A stretch of 64,000 bases of DNA from DASWJZ01 sp963805325 (GCA_963805325.1 CAWDTS010000009.1:583469-647468); one strand, 5' to 3'. Positions 51,974-63,766 are shown, counted from the first letter of the stretch. Translations and numbers: made by a program. Notes: a model not told the origin generated them from the letters alone.

Positions 51974-52011
51974 TTGCATTGACTTGCGTAGAAGTGCATA
52001 GTCATGCGCAT
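51974..52011 (+). promoter_or_regulatory. Candidate ArgR operator (ARG boxes) at argC
   Basis: An AT-richer 38-base patch in GC-rich DNA covers the argC start. It contains TGCATTGACTTGCGTA and GTGCATAGTCATGCGCAT, two imperfect palindromes of ARG-box size around TGCATA-like halves. argR is in the operon that follows, so autoregulation here is likely. The assignment rests on position and symmetry only. Confidence 0.5.
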
Positions 52012-53036
52012 GGTGCGGATCGCGGTGGCGGGAGCCAGCGGGTACGCCGGGGGTGAGCTGCTCCGGCTCCTGCTCGCGCATCCCGAGGTGGAGATCGGCG
52101 CGCTGACGGCGGGCGGCAGCGCGGGCACGCGCTCCGGGAGCACCAGCCGCACCTGCTGCCGCTGGCCGACCGGGTGCTGGCCGAGACCGACCCCGGAGAC
52201 GCTCGCGGGCCACGACGTCGTCTTCCTCGCGCTGCCGCACGGCCACTCCGCCGAGCTCGCCGCCGCAGCTCGGCGACGGACGTCGTCGTGATCGACTGCG
52301 GCGCCGACCACCGGCTGACCGACCCCGCCGCCTGGACCCGCTGGTACGGCGGCGCGCACGCCGGGCAGCTGGCCCTACGGCCTGCCCGAGCTGCCCGGCG
52401 CGCGCGACGCCCTGCGCGGCGCGCGGCGGGTCGCCGTCCCCGGCTGCTACCCGACGGCGGCGAGCCTCGCGCTGGTCCCGGCCCTGGCCGCGGGCCTGGC
52501 CGCAGCCCGACGTCGTCGTCACGGCCGTCAGCGGCACGTCCGGGCGCGGGCAAGTCGCTCAAGCCGCACCTGCTCGGCGCCGAGGTGATGGGCGCGCTGT
52601 CCGCCTACGGCGTCGGCGGGGCCCACCGGCACACGCCCGAGATCATCCAGAACCTGTCGGTGGCGGCCGGTAGGACGGTCGCCGTGAGCTTCACCCCGGT
52701 CCTCGCCCCGCTGCCGCGCGGCATCCTCGCCATCGTGCTCGGCGCCGCACGTCGGCGTCCGCGGCCGAGGTCGTCGAGGCCTACGCCAAGGCCTACGCCG
52801 ACGAGCCGTTCGTGCACCTGCTGCCCGAGGGCGTCTGGCCGACCACGGCCGCCACGCTGGGCGCCAACACCGTGCACCTCCAGGTCACGGTGGACGCCGA
52901 CGCGGGCCGGCTGGTCGCGGTCGCCGCGATCGACAACCTCACCAAGGGCACCGCCGGCGGCGCGGTCCAGTGCATGAACCTCGCGCTCGGCCTCCCCGAG
53001 ACCGCGGGCCTGCCGATGACGGGAGTCGCGCCGTGA
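52004..53036 (+). CDS. argC: N-acetyl-gamma-glutamyl-phosphate reductase, frameshifted
   Basis: About 345 residues; it reduces N-acetylglutamyl phosphate with NADPH. It has VRIAVAGASGYAGGELLRLL (NADP site), VVFLALPHGHSAELAA, the catalytic Cys in RVAVPGCYPTAASLALVPAL and a C-terminal IDNLTKGTAGGAVQCMNLAL. Frame changes occur near 52,135, 52,270, 52,371, 52,507, 52,549 and 52,750. It is the first gene of an eight-gene arginine operon and overlaps argJ (GTGA). ATG 52004 lies inside the putative operator, so the mRNA may be leaderless. Confidence 0.94.
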
Positions 53037-54204
53037 GCGTCACCGGCGCACCAGCCGGGTTTCCGGGCCGCCGGGATCGCCGCCGGGCATCAAGGACGGC
53101 GGCACGGCTCGACCTCGCCCTCGTCGTCAACGACGGCCCCGGCACGGCCGCCGCCGGGATGTTCACCACCAACCAGGTCAAGGCCGCGCCCGTGCTCTGG
53201 TCGCAGCAGGTGCTCGCCGGCGGCGCGCTGCGCGCCGTCGTCCTCAACTCCGGCGGCGCCAACGCCTGCACCGGGCCCGAGGGCTTCCAGACCACGCACG
53301 CCACCGCCGAGAAGGCCGCCGAGGTGCTCGGCTGCGGCGCCATCGAGGTCGCCGTCTGCTCCACCGGCATCATCGGCGAGCAGCTGCCCCGGGCCACGCG
53401 TGCTCGCCGGGGTCGAGAAGGCCGCCGGCCGAGCTGGCCGACACGCCGAGGCGGGCACCGCGGCCGCCACGCGCGGTGCTCACCACCGACACCCACGCCA
53501 AGCAGGCGCACGTCGCCGCCGGCGGGCTGGAGCGTCGGCGGCTTCGCCAAGGGCGCCGGCATGATCGCCCCCGCGATGGCCACGATGCTGGTCGTGCTCA
53601 CCACCGACGCCGTCGCCGATGCCGCCACCTGCGACGCGGCGCTGCGCGCGGCCGTCGAGCGCCACGTTCGACCGGCTCGACGTCGACGGCGGCACCTCCA
53701 CCAACGACACCGTGCTGCTGCTGGCGTCCGGCGCGTCCGGCGTCACGCCGAGCCGCCGGCGAGCTCACCGCCGCCGTCCGCGCCGCCTGCGCCGACCTGT
53801 GCCTCCAGCTGCAGGCCGACGCCGAGGGCGTCACCAAGCACGTCACGATCGCCGTCCGCGGCGCCAGCTCGCGAGGCCGACGCGCTGGCGGTCGCCCGCA
53901 CGGTGGCGCAGGACAACCTGTGCAAGACCGCGTTCTTCGGCGCCGACCCCAACTGGGGCCGCATCGCGATGGCGGTCGGCCGCGCGCCCGGCGAGGTCGA
54001 CCCGCAGCGGCTCGCCATCACGATCAACGGCGTGCCGATGTGCCGCGACGGGGTCGCCGCGGGCGATCGGCACGCGCGCCGACCTGTCCGGCGTCGACGA
54101 TCACCGTCGAGATCGAGCTCGGGCTCGGCGACGGCGCCGCCGAGATCCTCACCACCGACCTGTCGCACGCCTACGTCGAGGAGAACAGTGCCTACTCCTC
54201 TTGA
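53033..54204 (+). CDS. argJ: Bifunctional ornithine acetyltransferase / N-acetylglutamate synthase, frameshifted
   Basis: About 385 residues; it recycles the acetyl group between N-acetylornithine and glutamate. It has MFTTNQVKAAPVLWSQQVL, VVLNSGGANACTGPEGFQTT, the self-cleavage site with Thr in DGGTSTNDTVLLLASG, and FFGADPNWGRIAMAVGRAPG. The end HAYVEENSAYSS is typical. About twelve single-base shifts occur. The start GTG 53033 overlaps argC; the end overlaps argB by 17 bases. Confidence 0.94.
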
Positions 54205-55083
54205 CCGAGAAGCTCGCCCGCGCGGGCGGAGAAGGCGGCCGTCCTCGCCGAGGCGCTGCCGTGGCTGCAGCGGTTCCACGGCCAGGTCGTCGTCGTCAAG
54301 TACGGCGGCAACGCGATGGTCGACGAGCGAGCTGAAGGCGGCGTTCGCCCAGGACATGGTGTTCCTGCGGCTCGCGGGCATCCTGCCGGTCGTCGTGCAC
54401 GGCGGCGGCCCGCAGATCACCGCGATGCTCGACCGGCTGGGCCTGCCCGGCGAGTTCCGCGGCGGCCTGCGCGTCACCACCCCGGAGACGATCGACATCG
54501 TGCGGATGGTGCTCGTCGGGCAGGTCGGCCGGGAGCTGGTCGGGCTGATCAACCAGCACGGGCCCTACGCGGTCGGGCTCTCCGGCGAGGACGCGGGCCT
54601 GTTCACCGCCGAGCAGCGCACCGCGCTGGTCGGCGGCGAGGCCGTCGACATCGGGCTGGTCGGCGACGTCACCACGGTCAACCCGGACGCCGTGCTCGAC
54701 ATCGTGCGGGCGGGCCGGATCCCGGTCGTCGCGGGCGTCGCCCCGGACATCGACGGGCAGCGTCTACAACATCAACGCCGACAGCGCGGCCGCCGCGCTG
54801 GCCGCCGCGCTGGGCGCGGCGAAGCTCGTCGTGCTCACCGACGTCGAGGGCCTGTACGCCAACTGGCCCGACCGCGAGTCGGTGATCAGCGAGCTCACCG
54901 CGGCCGAGCTGGAGCCGATGCTGCCGGGCCTGGCCAGCGGCATGGCGCCGAAGATGGAGGCCTGCCTGCGCGCGGTCCGCGGCGGGCGTGCCGCGCGCCC
55001 ACGTGATCGACGGGCGGGTGCCGCACTCGGTGCTGCTGGAAGTGTTCACCACCGAAGGCGTCGGAACGATGGTGGTCCCGTGA
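54188..55083 (+). CDS. argB: Acetylglutamate kinase, frameshifted
   Basis: About 297 residues; it phosphorylates N-acetylglutamate, the committed and usually arginine-inhibited step. It has VVVVKYGGNAMVD, LAGILPVVVHGGGPQITAML, VNPDAVLDIVRAGRIPVVAG and KLVVLTDVEGLYANWPDRES. Frame changes lie near 54,226, 54,327, 54,765 and 54,988. The long N-terminal helix before the first strand fits arginine-sensitive kinases. GTG 54188 overlaps argJ, and the stop overlaps argD (TGATG). Confidence 0.94.
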
Positions 55084-56278
55084 TGACTACGCTCGCGACG
55101 CGGTGGCAGGCCGCGATGATGAACAACTACGGCACCCCGCCGCTCGCGCTCGTGCGCGGCGACGGGCGCCGAGGTCTGGGACGCGGACGGCCGCCGCTAC
55201 CTCGACCTGCTCGGCGGCATCGCGGTCAACGCGCTCGGCCACGCCCATCCCGCGGTCGTCGAGGCGGTCACCCGGCAGATCGCCACGCTCGGCCACACGT
55301 CGAACCTCTACATCACCGAGCCGCCGCTGGCGCTGGCCGAGCGGCTGCTGGAGCTGCTGGGCCAGCCCGGGGCGGGTGCTGTTCTGCAACTCCGGCGCCG
55401 AGGCCAACGAGGCCGCGTTCAAGATGGCCCGCCGCACCGGCCGTCCGAAGATCATCGCCGCCGAGGACGCGTTCCACGGCCGCACGATGGGCGCGCTCGC
55501 GCTCACCGGCCAGCCGAGCAAGAGGACGCCGTTCGAGCCGATGACGCCCGGCGTGTCCGCACGTGCCCTACGGCGACGTCGCCGCGCTGGCCGCCGCCGT
55601 CGACGCCGACACGGCCGCGGTGTTCCTCGAGCCGATCATGGGCGAGGCGGGCGCGGTCACCCCGCCGGAGGGCTACCTCGCCGCGGCCCGGGAGATCACC
55701 GCGGAGCGCGGCGCGCTGCTCGTGCTCGACGAGGTGCAGACCGGCATCGGGCGCACCGGCGCCTGGTTCGCCCACCAGGCGCGTCGGCGTCGTCCCGGAC
55801 GTCGTCACGCTGGCCAAGGGCCTCGGCGGCGGCCTGCCGATCGGTGCCTGCATCGGCATCGGCGCGGCGGGCGAGCTGCTGGAGCCCGGCCAGCACGGCA
55901 CCACGTTCGGCGGCAACCCGGTGTGCGCGCGCCGCGGCGCTGGCGGTGCTCGACACGATCGCCTCCGACGGGCTGCTGGAGCACGCCGCACTCGTCGGCA
56001 AGAGCATCGCCGCGGGCGTCGAGGCAGCTGGGGCACCCGCTGGTCCGCGGGCGTCGACGGCGCCGGGCTGCTGATCGGCATCCTGCTGGCGCGAGCCGGT
56101 GTCCGCCGCCGTCGCCGCGCACGCCCGCGACGCCGGGTTCCTGGTCAACAACGCCGTGCCGGACCGGGTCCGGCTCGCCCCGCCGCTGGTGCTCACCGAG
56201 GCGCAGGCGACGGAGTTCCTCACCGCCCTGCCCGGGATCCTGGACGCCGCCCGGCTTGCCGCTGCGGAGCCGCGGTGA
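55083..56278 (+). CDS. argD: Acetylornithine aminotransferase, frameshifted
   Basis: About 395 residues, PLP-dependent, transferring an amino group to N-acetylglutamate semialdehyde. It has YLDLLGGIAVNALGHAHPAV, FCNSGAEANEAAFKMARRTG, LLVLDEVQTGIGRTGAWFAH and the PLP Lys in VVTLAKGLGGGLPIGACIG. Frame changes occur near 55,163, 55,372, 55,560, 55,787, 55,927, 56,030, 56,051 and 56,091. The ATG overlaps argB; the stop overlaps argF (GTGA). Confidence 0.94.
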
Positions 56279-57199
56279 CCCGTCACCTCCTGCGCGACGA
56301 CGACCTCACCCCGGCCGAGCAGGCCGAGGTGCTGGACCTCGCCGACCGCGATGAAGGCCGACCCGTTCGGCCACCGCCCGCTGGCGGGCCCGAAGGCGGT
56401 CGCGGTGCTGTTCGACAAGTCGAGCACCCGCACCCGCGTGTCGTTCGAGGTCGGCATCGCCCAGCTCGGCGGCACCCCGCTGATCATCGACGCGCAGGCC
56501 AGCCAGCTCGGGCGCGGCGAGACCATCGCCGACACCGCCCGCGTGCTGTCCCGCTACGTCGACGCGATCGTGTGGCGCACCGGCGACCAGGCGCGGATCG
56601 AGGAGATGGCCGCGGCGTCGTCGGTTCCGGTGGTCAACGCGCTCACCGACCAGTTCCACCCCTGCCAGGTGCTGGCCGATCTGCAGACGATCCGGGAGCG
56701 CTTCGGCCGCCTCGCCGGGCTGCACGCTGGTCTACCTGGGCGACGGCGCCAACAACATGGCCCACTCGCTGCTGCTCGGCGGGGCCACCGCGGGGCTGTC
56801 ACGTGCGGGTCTGCGCGCCGGAGGGCTTCCAGCCCGATCCCGAGGTGCTGCGCGACGCCAAGGCCCGCGGCGCCGAGACCGGCGGTGGCGCCGAGCTGAT
56901 CGCCGAGCCGCACGCGGCCGTGGACGGCGCGGACGTCGTCGTCACCGACACCTGGGTGTCGATGGGCCAGGAGCACGACGGCCTGCGACCGGGCCGCGCC
57001 GTTCCGGCCGCTGCAGGTCAACGCGGCGCTGATGGCCCGCGCCGCGCCGGGCGCGATCGTCCTGCACTGCCTGCCCGCCCACCGCGGCGACGAGATCACC
57101 GACGAGATGCTCGACGGCCCGGCGAGCGCGGTGTGGGACGAGGCCGAGAACCGGCTGCACGCGCAGAAGGCGCTTCTGACGTGGCTGCTCCGGCACTGA
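56275..57199 (+). CDS. argF: Ornithine carbamoyltransferase, frameshifted
   Basis: About 306 residues; it makes citrulline from ornithine and carbamoyl phosphate. It has the carbamoyl-phosphate site FDKSSTRTRVSFEVGIAQLG, TDQFHPCQVLADLQTIRE and the ornithine-site motif IVLHCLPAHRGDEIT. VTDTWVSMGQEHD is also present. Frame changes lie near 56,350, 56,726, 56,799 and 56,987. Start is GTG 56275; its 3' end overlaps argR by 19 bases. Confidence 0.94.
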
Positions 57200-57647
57200 A
57201 CCGCGCGGGCGCGCCAGGCCCGGATCGTCGAGCTGATCAGCGACCGCGCGGTGCACAGCCAGGCCGAGCTGCTCGGCCTGCTGGTCGCCGAGGGCATCGA
57301 GACCACCCAGGCCACCGTCTCCCGCGACCTCGACGAGCTGGGCGCGATCAAGGTCCGCGGCGCTGCTACGTCGATCCCGGACGACGGCAGCCCGGTCCGC
57401 GGCATCGAGGGCGGCACCGCTCGCCTCGGCGCGGCTGCTGGGGGACCTGCTCGTCTCCGCGGACGCGAGTGGGAACCTGGCCGTGCTGCGCACCCCGCCC
57501 GGGGCCGCGCACTACCTGGCCAGCGCCCTGGACCGCGCCGCACTGCACGACGTCGTCGGCACCATCGCCGGCGACGACACCCTCCTGGTGGTGGCCCGCG
57601 AGCCCCTCACCGGCGCCCAACTCGTCGCGCTGCTGCGCGAACTCTGA
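57181..57647 (+). CDS. argR: Arginine repressor ArgR, frameshifted
   Basis: About 155 residues; with arginine as co-repressor it binds ARG boxes. The winged helix has SQAELLGLLVAEGIETTQAT and VSRDLDELGAIKVRG. The hexamerisation/arginine domain has AALHDVVGTIAGDDTLLVVA and ends LVALLREL. Frame changes occur near 57,212 and 57,432. The GTG at 57181 lies inside the end of argF. Its target here is probably the patch at argC. Confidence 0.92.
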
Positions 57648-57676
57648 TCCGCGCGATCGCAAGGAGCAACCATCCC

Positions 57677-59112
57677 GTGAGCAAGGTCCTGAGCTCCCTC
57701 CCCAAGGGCGAGCGCATCGGCATCGCCTTCTCCGGAGGCCTCGACACCTCCGTGGCGGTCGCCTGGATGCGCGACAAGGGCGGGATCCCGTGCACCTACA
57801 CCGCCGACCTCGGCCAGTACGACGAGCTGGACATCGCCGGTGTGCCCGCGCGCGCGAAGCAGTACGGCGCCGAGATCGCCCGCGCGGTCGACATCAAGCC
57901 GCAGCTGGTCGGGGAGGGTCTGGCCGCGCTGGCGTGCGGCGCCTTCCACATCCGGTCCGGGGGCCGGACGTACTTCAACACCACGCCGCTGGGCCGCGCC
58001 GTCACCGGAACGCTGCTGGTGCGGGCGATGCAGGCCGACGACGTCAACATCTGGGGCGACGGCTCGACCTTCAAGGGCAACGACATCGAGCGGTTCTACC
58101 GCTACGGCCTGCTGGCCAACCCCGAGCTGCGCATCTACAAGCCGTGGCTCGACGCCGACTTCGTCCAGGAGCTGGGCGGGCGCCACGAGATGAGCAGGTG
58201 GCTCACCGCGCACGGGCTGCCCTATCGGGACTCGGCCGAGAAGGCGTACTCCACCGACGCCAACATCTGGGGTGCGACCCACGAGGCCAAGACGCTGGAG
58301 CACCTCGACGTGTCCCTGGAGACCATCGAGCCGATCATGGGGGTGAAGTTCTGGGACCCGGAGACGCGGATCGAGACCGAGGACGTCGCGATCACCTTCG
58401 AGGCCGGATACCCGGTGGCGATCAACGGCGAGCGGTTCGCCGACCAGGTCGCCCTCGTGCTGGAGGCCAACGCGATCGGCGGACGCCACGGCCTGGGCAT
58501 GTCCGACCAGATCGAGAACCGGATCATCGAGGCGAAGTCGCGCGGCATCTACGAGGCGCCCGGGATGGCGCTGCTCTTCGCCGCCTACGAGCGGCTGCTC
58601 AACGCGATCCACAACGAGGACACCATCGCCAACTACCACAACGAGGGCCGCAAGCTCGGGCCGGCTGCTCTACGAGGGTCGCTGGCTCGACCCGCAGGCG
58701 CTGATGGTGCGCGAGTCGATCCAGCGCTGGATCGCCTCGCTCGTGACCGGCACCGTCACGCTCCGCCTGCGCCGCGGCGACGACTACACGATCCTCGACA
58801 CCCAGGGCTCCGGCTTCTCCTACCACCCGGACCGGCTCTCCATGGAGCGCGTCGAGAACGCCGCCTTCGGGCCGACGGACCGGATCGGCCAGCTCACCAT
58901 GCGCAACCTCGACATCGCCGACTCCCGCGCCAAGCTGGAGGCCTACGCCGGGCAGCCGATGGAGCAGGGAACGGTGCTCGTCGAGCACGGCACGCTCTTC
59001 GGCGAGCTGCCCTCCGGCGGCTTCGACCCGATCGCCGCGGCCGAGAACGCCGGCGAGCGCGAGCTCGGCACGTCGCTCGACGACGGTCGCTCTGGAAGCG
59101 GGCACCGACTGA
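57677..59112 (+). CDS. argG: Argininosuccinate synthase, copy 2 (in arg operon), frameshifted near 3' end
   Basis: About 477 residues, starting VSKVLSSLPKGERIGIAFSG with the ATP loop GIAFSGGLDTSVAVAW, then WGDGSTFKGNDIERFYRYG and GGRHGLGMSDQIENRIIEAK. It is the same long type as copy 1 at 5,721, but the two differ at many positions, so they are not a recent duplicate. The first 985 bases are clean; frame changes lie near 58,663 and 59,075. After correction it ends ALEAGTD, and its TGA overlaps the argH ATG. AAGGAG precedes the GTG. Confidence 0.95.
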
Positions 59113-60531
59113 TGGCGGGGTTGTGGGGCGGCCGTTTCGCGTCCGGGCCCGCCGACGCGCTTGGCCGCGCTGTCGAAGTCCACGCAGTTCGACTGGCGGC
59201 TCGCGCCCTATGACGTGCGCGGCTCGATGGCGCACGCGCGCGTTCTGCGCCGGGCGGGCCTGCTCACCGACCGCCGAGCTCACCGGCATGCTCGACGCGC
59301 TGGCCAAGCTCGGCGCCGACGTCGAGTCGGAGGTGCGTTCAGCCCGGCGCCCGACGACGAGGACGTGCACTCCGCGCTGGAGCGGGGGCTGATCGAGCGG
59401 GCAGGTGCCGAGCTGGGCGGCAAGCTGCGCGCCGGGCGGTCCCGCAACGACCAGGTCGCCACACTGTTCCGGATGTGGCTGCGCGACGCGGCCGCGCGGG
59501 TCGGCGCTGGGGTGTTGGACGTCGTCGACGCGCTGGTCGGCGCAGGCCGACGCCCACCCCGACGCACCCATGCCGGGCCGCACGCATCTGCAGCACGCCC
59601 AGCCGGTGCTCCTGGCCCACCACCTGGCGGCGCACGCGCATGCGCTGCTGCGTGACGTCGACCGGCTGCGCCGACTGGGACCGGCGCACGGCCGTCTCGC
59701 CGTACGGGTCGGGCGCGCTGGCGGGCTCGTCGCTCGGCCTGGACCCCGAGGCCGTCGCCGCCGAGCTGGGCTTCGCCGCCAGCGCGGCGAACTCGATCGA
59801 CGGCACCGCCTCGCGCGACTTCGCCGCGGAGGCGGCGTTCGTGCTGGCGATGATCGCGGTCGACCTGTCGCGGGTGGCCGAGGAGGTCATCATCTGGTCC
59901 ACGGCCGAGTTCGCCTACGTCACGCTCGACGACGCCTTCTCCACCGGCAGCTCGATCATGCCGCAGAAGAAGAACCCCGATGTCGCGGAGCTGGCGCGGG
60001 GCAAGGCGGGCCGGCTGATCGGCAACCTGGCCGGCCTGCTCGCCACGCTCAAGGGCCTGCCGCTGGCCTACAACCGCGATCTGCAGGAGGACAAGGAGCC
60101 GCTGTTCGACTCCGTCGAGCAGCTGGAGCTGCTGCTCCCCGCCGTCGCGGGCATGATCGCCACGCTGACGTTCCACACCGACCGGCTCGCCGAGCTGGCG
60201 CCCGCCGGCTTCAGCCTGGCCACCGACATCGCCGAGTGGCTGGTCCGGCAGGGCGTCCCGTTCCGGGTGGCGCACGAGGCGGCAGGCGGGTGCGTCCGCG
60301 CGGCGGAGGCACGCGGGGTCGGGCTCGACGAGCTGACCGACGCCGAGCTGGCCGCCGTCCACCCGGTGCTCACAGCCGGGGTGCGGGAGGTGCTCACCGT
60401 GGCGGGCTCGATAGCCTCGCGGAATGCCCGGGGTGGCACGGCGGCGCGTCCGCGTCGCCGAACAGCTCGCCGGGCTGCGCGCCGCGGCCGCCGCCGCCCG
60501 CGCCGCATTCAGATCCGGAGGATTGGCATGA
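59112..60531 (+). CDS. argH: Argininosuccinate lyase, frameshifted
   Basis: About 470 residues; it splits argininosuccinate into arginine and fumarate. It has MAGLWGGRFASGPADAL, AGRSRNDQVATLFRMWLRDA, MPGRTHLQHAQPVLLAHHLA and the superfamily signature GSSIMPQKKNPDVAELARGK. Frame changes lie near 59,157, 59,270, 59,335, 59,547, 59,667 and 60,440. The start overlaps argG (TGATG). The stop overlaps the next gene (ATGA), after correction near 60,440. Confidence 0.94.
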
Positions 60532-61782
60532 CCTCGCCCGCCGACGTGGCGCGCCCCGAACTCGACCAGGCCCGTGCCGATTACGAGGCGCTCGTCGCCC
60601 AAGGCATGAAGCTCGACCTCACCCGGGGCAAGCCGTCGGCCGCTCAGCTCGACCTGGCCGCTGAGCTTCTGCATCTGCCCGGCGATCACTACAGGGCGGC
60701 TGACGGCACCGACACCCGCAACTACCAGGGCCTCCAAGGGCTGAAGGAGCTGCGCGAGATCTTCGCGCCTGCGCTGCAGGTGCCGGTCGACCAGCTCATC
60801 GCATTCGGCAACGGCAGCCTCGAGCTGATGCACGACACGATCGTCAACGCGCTGCTCAACGCGATGCCCGGATCGCCACGGCGTTGGATCGAGGAGGAGC
60901 GGGTGGCGTTCCTCGCGCCCGTTCCCGGCTACGACCGTCACTACGGTGTGTGCGATCGCCTTGGCGTCGATCTGGTGCCGGTCGCGATGACCGACGACGG
61001 CCCCGACATGGACGAGGTCGAGCGGCTGGTCGCCGCCGATGCGTCGATCAAGGGCATCTGGTGCGTCCCGAAGTACTCCAACCCCACCGGCGCGGTGTAC
61101 TCCGACGAGACGGTCCACCGCCTCGCGACGATGCCCACGGCTGCGCCTGACTTCCGGATCATGTGGGACAACGCCTACGCGGTGCACACGCTCACCGACG
61201 AGCCCGCGCCGATCGCCGATCTCCTCGCGCTCGCCACCGCAGCGGGCCATGCCGATCGGGTGTTCGTGTTCGGCTCCACGTCGAAGATCACTCTCGCGGG
61301 CGCGGGCGTGGCGTTCTTCGGCGCATCACCCGCCAACATCGCCTGGTGGCTGGCGGTCACCAGCAAGCGGACGATCGGGCCGGACAAGACCAACCACCTG
61401 CGGCACGCGATGTTCCTGCGGGACGCCGACGGCCTGGCGGAGCACATGCGCAAGCACCGGGCGATCATCGCGCCGAAGTTCGCCGCGGTGCGAGCGCATC
61501 CTCACCGAGAACTTTGCCGACACCCCCGGTGTGACCTGGTCGACGCCGACGGGTGGCTACTTCGTCACGCTGCGGGTGCCGGACGGTTGCGCATCGCAGG
61601 TCGTGCGGCTGGCGAAGGATGCGGGCATCGCGCTCACCCCGGCGGGTGCCACCCACCCCTACGGCAAGGACCCTGACGACGCGGTCATCCGCCTCGCGCC
61701 GACCTTCCCCGTGCTCGACGAGGTGGAGAAGGCGATGGCGGGTGTCGCGGCATGCGTGCGGCTGGCCCTCGCCCAACAGTGA
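60528..61782 (+). CDS. Class I/II PLP aminotransferase (PF12897/aspartate-type), frameshifted once
   Basis: About 417 residues. It has MKLDLTRGKPSAAQLDLAAE, FGNGSLELMHDTIVNALLNA, WCVPKYSNPTGAVYSDETV, the aldimine-region Asp in IMWDNAYAVHTLTDEP and the PLP Lys in VFGSTSKITLAGAGVAFFG. It belongs to the MocR-related aminotransferases, some of which act on aspartate. One extra C near 61,493 shifts the frame. It is translationally coupled to argH, so aspartate supply for argininosuccinate synthesis is an attractive but unproven role. Confidence 0.88.
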
Positions 61783-61843
61783 TGATCGCCACCGTGCGCG
61801 AAATAGGGATGACCGCTACGGGGATGATCGCTCAGGGTCGCCT

Positions 61844-62496
61844 GTGACACTGCTCGACCGCGAGGAGCTCGCACGGGACGTGCTCCTCGCGGCCGTGCGC
61901 CTGCTCGGGTGCAGGTTGGAGGCCGACACGCCGGACGGGACGGTCGCGGTCCGTCTGGTGGAGGTCGAGGCGTACCGCGGCGCGGACGATCCGGCCTCCC
62001 ACAGCTTCCGCGGTCGCACGCCGCGCAACGCCGTGATGTTCGGGCCGGCCGGGCACCTCTACGTCTACTTCGTGTACGGCATGCACTTCTGCGCCAACGT
62101 CACCTGCCTGCCGGAGGGGGAGCCGGGGGCCGTGCTGCTGCGCGCGGGCGAGGTCGTCAGCGATCTCGGCACCGCGCACCTGCGCCGCCCGACGGCCCGG
62201 CGCGCCGAGGACCTTGCCCGCGGTCCCGCCCGCCTGGCGTCCCTGCTGGGGCTCGTCCGCGACGACACCGGGATCGATCTCACCGCCCCGTCCTCACGTG
62301 TACGCCTCTACGCCGGTGATCGGGTCGATCCAGGCCTCGTGCGCGCGGGCCCCGCGTGGGCGTCGCGGCTGCGCACGACATCCCCTGGCGGTTCTGGCTC
62401 GAGGGCGCGGCCGCCGTCAGCCCCTACCGTCCCGGCAGGCGGGCGACCCGGGGGATGCAAAGTCGGTCGTCGCATGCGAAAGGATGGATCGTGTGA
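61844..62496 (+). CDS. 3-methyladenine DNA glycosylase (AAG/Mpg type), frameshifted once
   Basis: About 217 residues; it removes alkylated purines. It has VRLVEVEAYRGADDPASHSF with the catalytic Glu, GHLYVYFVYGMHFCANVTC with the intercalating Tyr region, and GAVLLRAGE. One base seems missing near 62,355; after repair the protein reads DIPWRFWLEG and SPYRPGRRATRG. Start is GTG 61844, 61 bases after the aminotransferase. It overlaps tyrS by a few bases. Confidence 0.9.
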
Positions 62497-63766
62497 GCAC
62501 GGACATCCTCGACGAACTGGAATGGCGCGGCCTCATCGCGCAGAGCACGGATCTCGATGCGCTGCGGCGCGACCTCGCCGAGGGTGTGTTACGCTCTACT
62601 GCGGCTTTGATCCGAGCGCGCCCAGCCTGCACGCCGGAAACCTGATCCCGCTGCTGACCCTGCGGCGTTTCCAGCAGGCTGGTGCCCGTCCGATCGTTCT
62701 GGCGGGGGGCGCCACCGGGATGATCGGCGATCCACGAGACGTCGGCGAACGCACGCTCAACAGCGTCGCGACCGTCACCGAGTGGGCCGACCGGATCAAG
62801 AGCCAGCTGGAGCGCTTCGTGGAGTTCGACGGCTCGCGCGAGCGGCGCACTCGTCGTCAACAACCTCGAATGGACCGGCAGCCAGACGGCATTGGAGTTT
62901 CTCCGCGACACCGGCAAGCACTTCTCGATCAACGTGATGCTGGCGCGCGAGACGGTGAAGCGGCGTTTGGCCACCGACGGCATGTCCTTTACCGAGTTCA
63001 GCTACCTGTTGCTCCAGAGCCAGGACTACTTGCAGCTGCGCAGGCGGCACGGCTGTCGGCTGCAGATCGGCGGCTCGGACCAGTGGGGCAACATCATCGG
63101 GGGAGTCGAGCTGATCCGCCGGGTCGACGGCGAGATCGCCCACGCGTTGACCACACCGCTGGTCACCGACGCCGAGGGCCGCAAGTTCGGCAAGTCCACC
63201 GGAGGCGGCAACATCTGGCTCGATCCTTCGATGACGTCGCCTTACGCGTGGTACCAGTACTTCGTCAATGTTGCTGACGCCGACGTCGGCCGCTACCTGC
63301 GGATGTTCACGTTCCTCCCGCCCGCGGAGATCGAGGAGCTGGAGAAGGACGTCGCGGGGCGGCCACATCTGCGTACCGCCCAGCGGCGGCTCGCGGCTGA
63401 GCTCACGACGCTCGTGCACGGGCAGCGTGAGACCGAGCAGGTGGTCGCGGCAAGCGGCGCGCTGTTCGGGCGCGGTGACCTGCGTGATCTCAGCGCGGGC
63501 ACGCTGGCTGCCGCGCTCGCCGAGGTGCCCACCACCGAGTTCCGGCTCACCGACCGGCCGTCCATCGTCGACCTACTCGTCGCCACGGGTCTGAACGACA
63601 GCCGGGGTGCCGCAAGGCGAGCCGTTGGCGAGGGCGGCGCTTACGTCAACAACACGAAGGTGCCCGACGTGGACTGGGTCCCGATGAGACTGATCTTCTC
63701 GCCGGGGGATGGCTGGTCGTGCGGCGCGGCAAGCGCAACCTCGCAGGCGCGCGTGCCGCGCTGTGA
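62493..63766 (+). CDS. tyrS: Tyrosyl-tRNA synthetase, frameshifted
   Basis: About 425 residues, class I. The HIGH-like motif is in GFDPSAPSLHAGNLIPLLTL, with LEWTGSQTALEFLRDTGKHF, LQIGGSDQWGNIIGGVELIR and the KMSKS-like KFGKS in DAEGRKFGKSTGG. The C-terminal S4 domain has RGAARRAVGEGGAYVNNTKV. Frame changes lie near 62,590, 62,840 and 63,672. Start is GTG 62493 with AAAGGA upstream; ATG 62484 is an alternative. It is the last gene before a strong rRNA-type promoter. Confidence 0.94.

Noticed and set aside
49915..60450. Programmed frameshifting or recoding throughout pheT and the arg operon
   Set aside because: Dozens of shifts in unrelated essential genes, without slippery sites, are not compatible with recoding; neighbouring genes in the same operons are clean.
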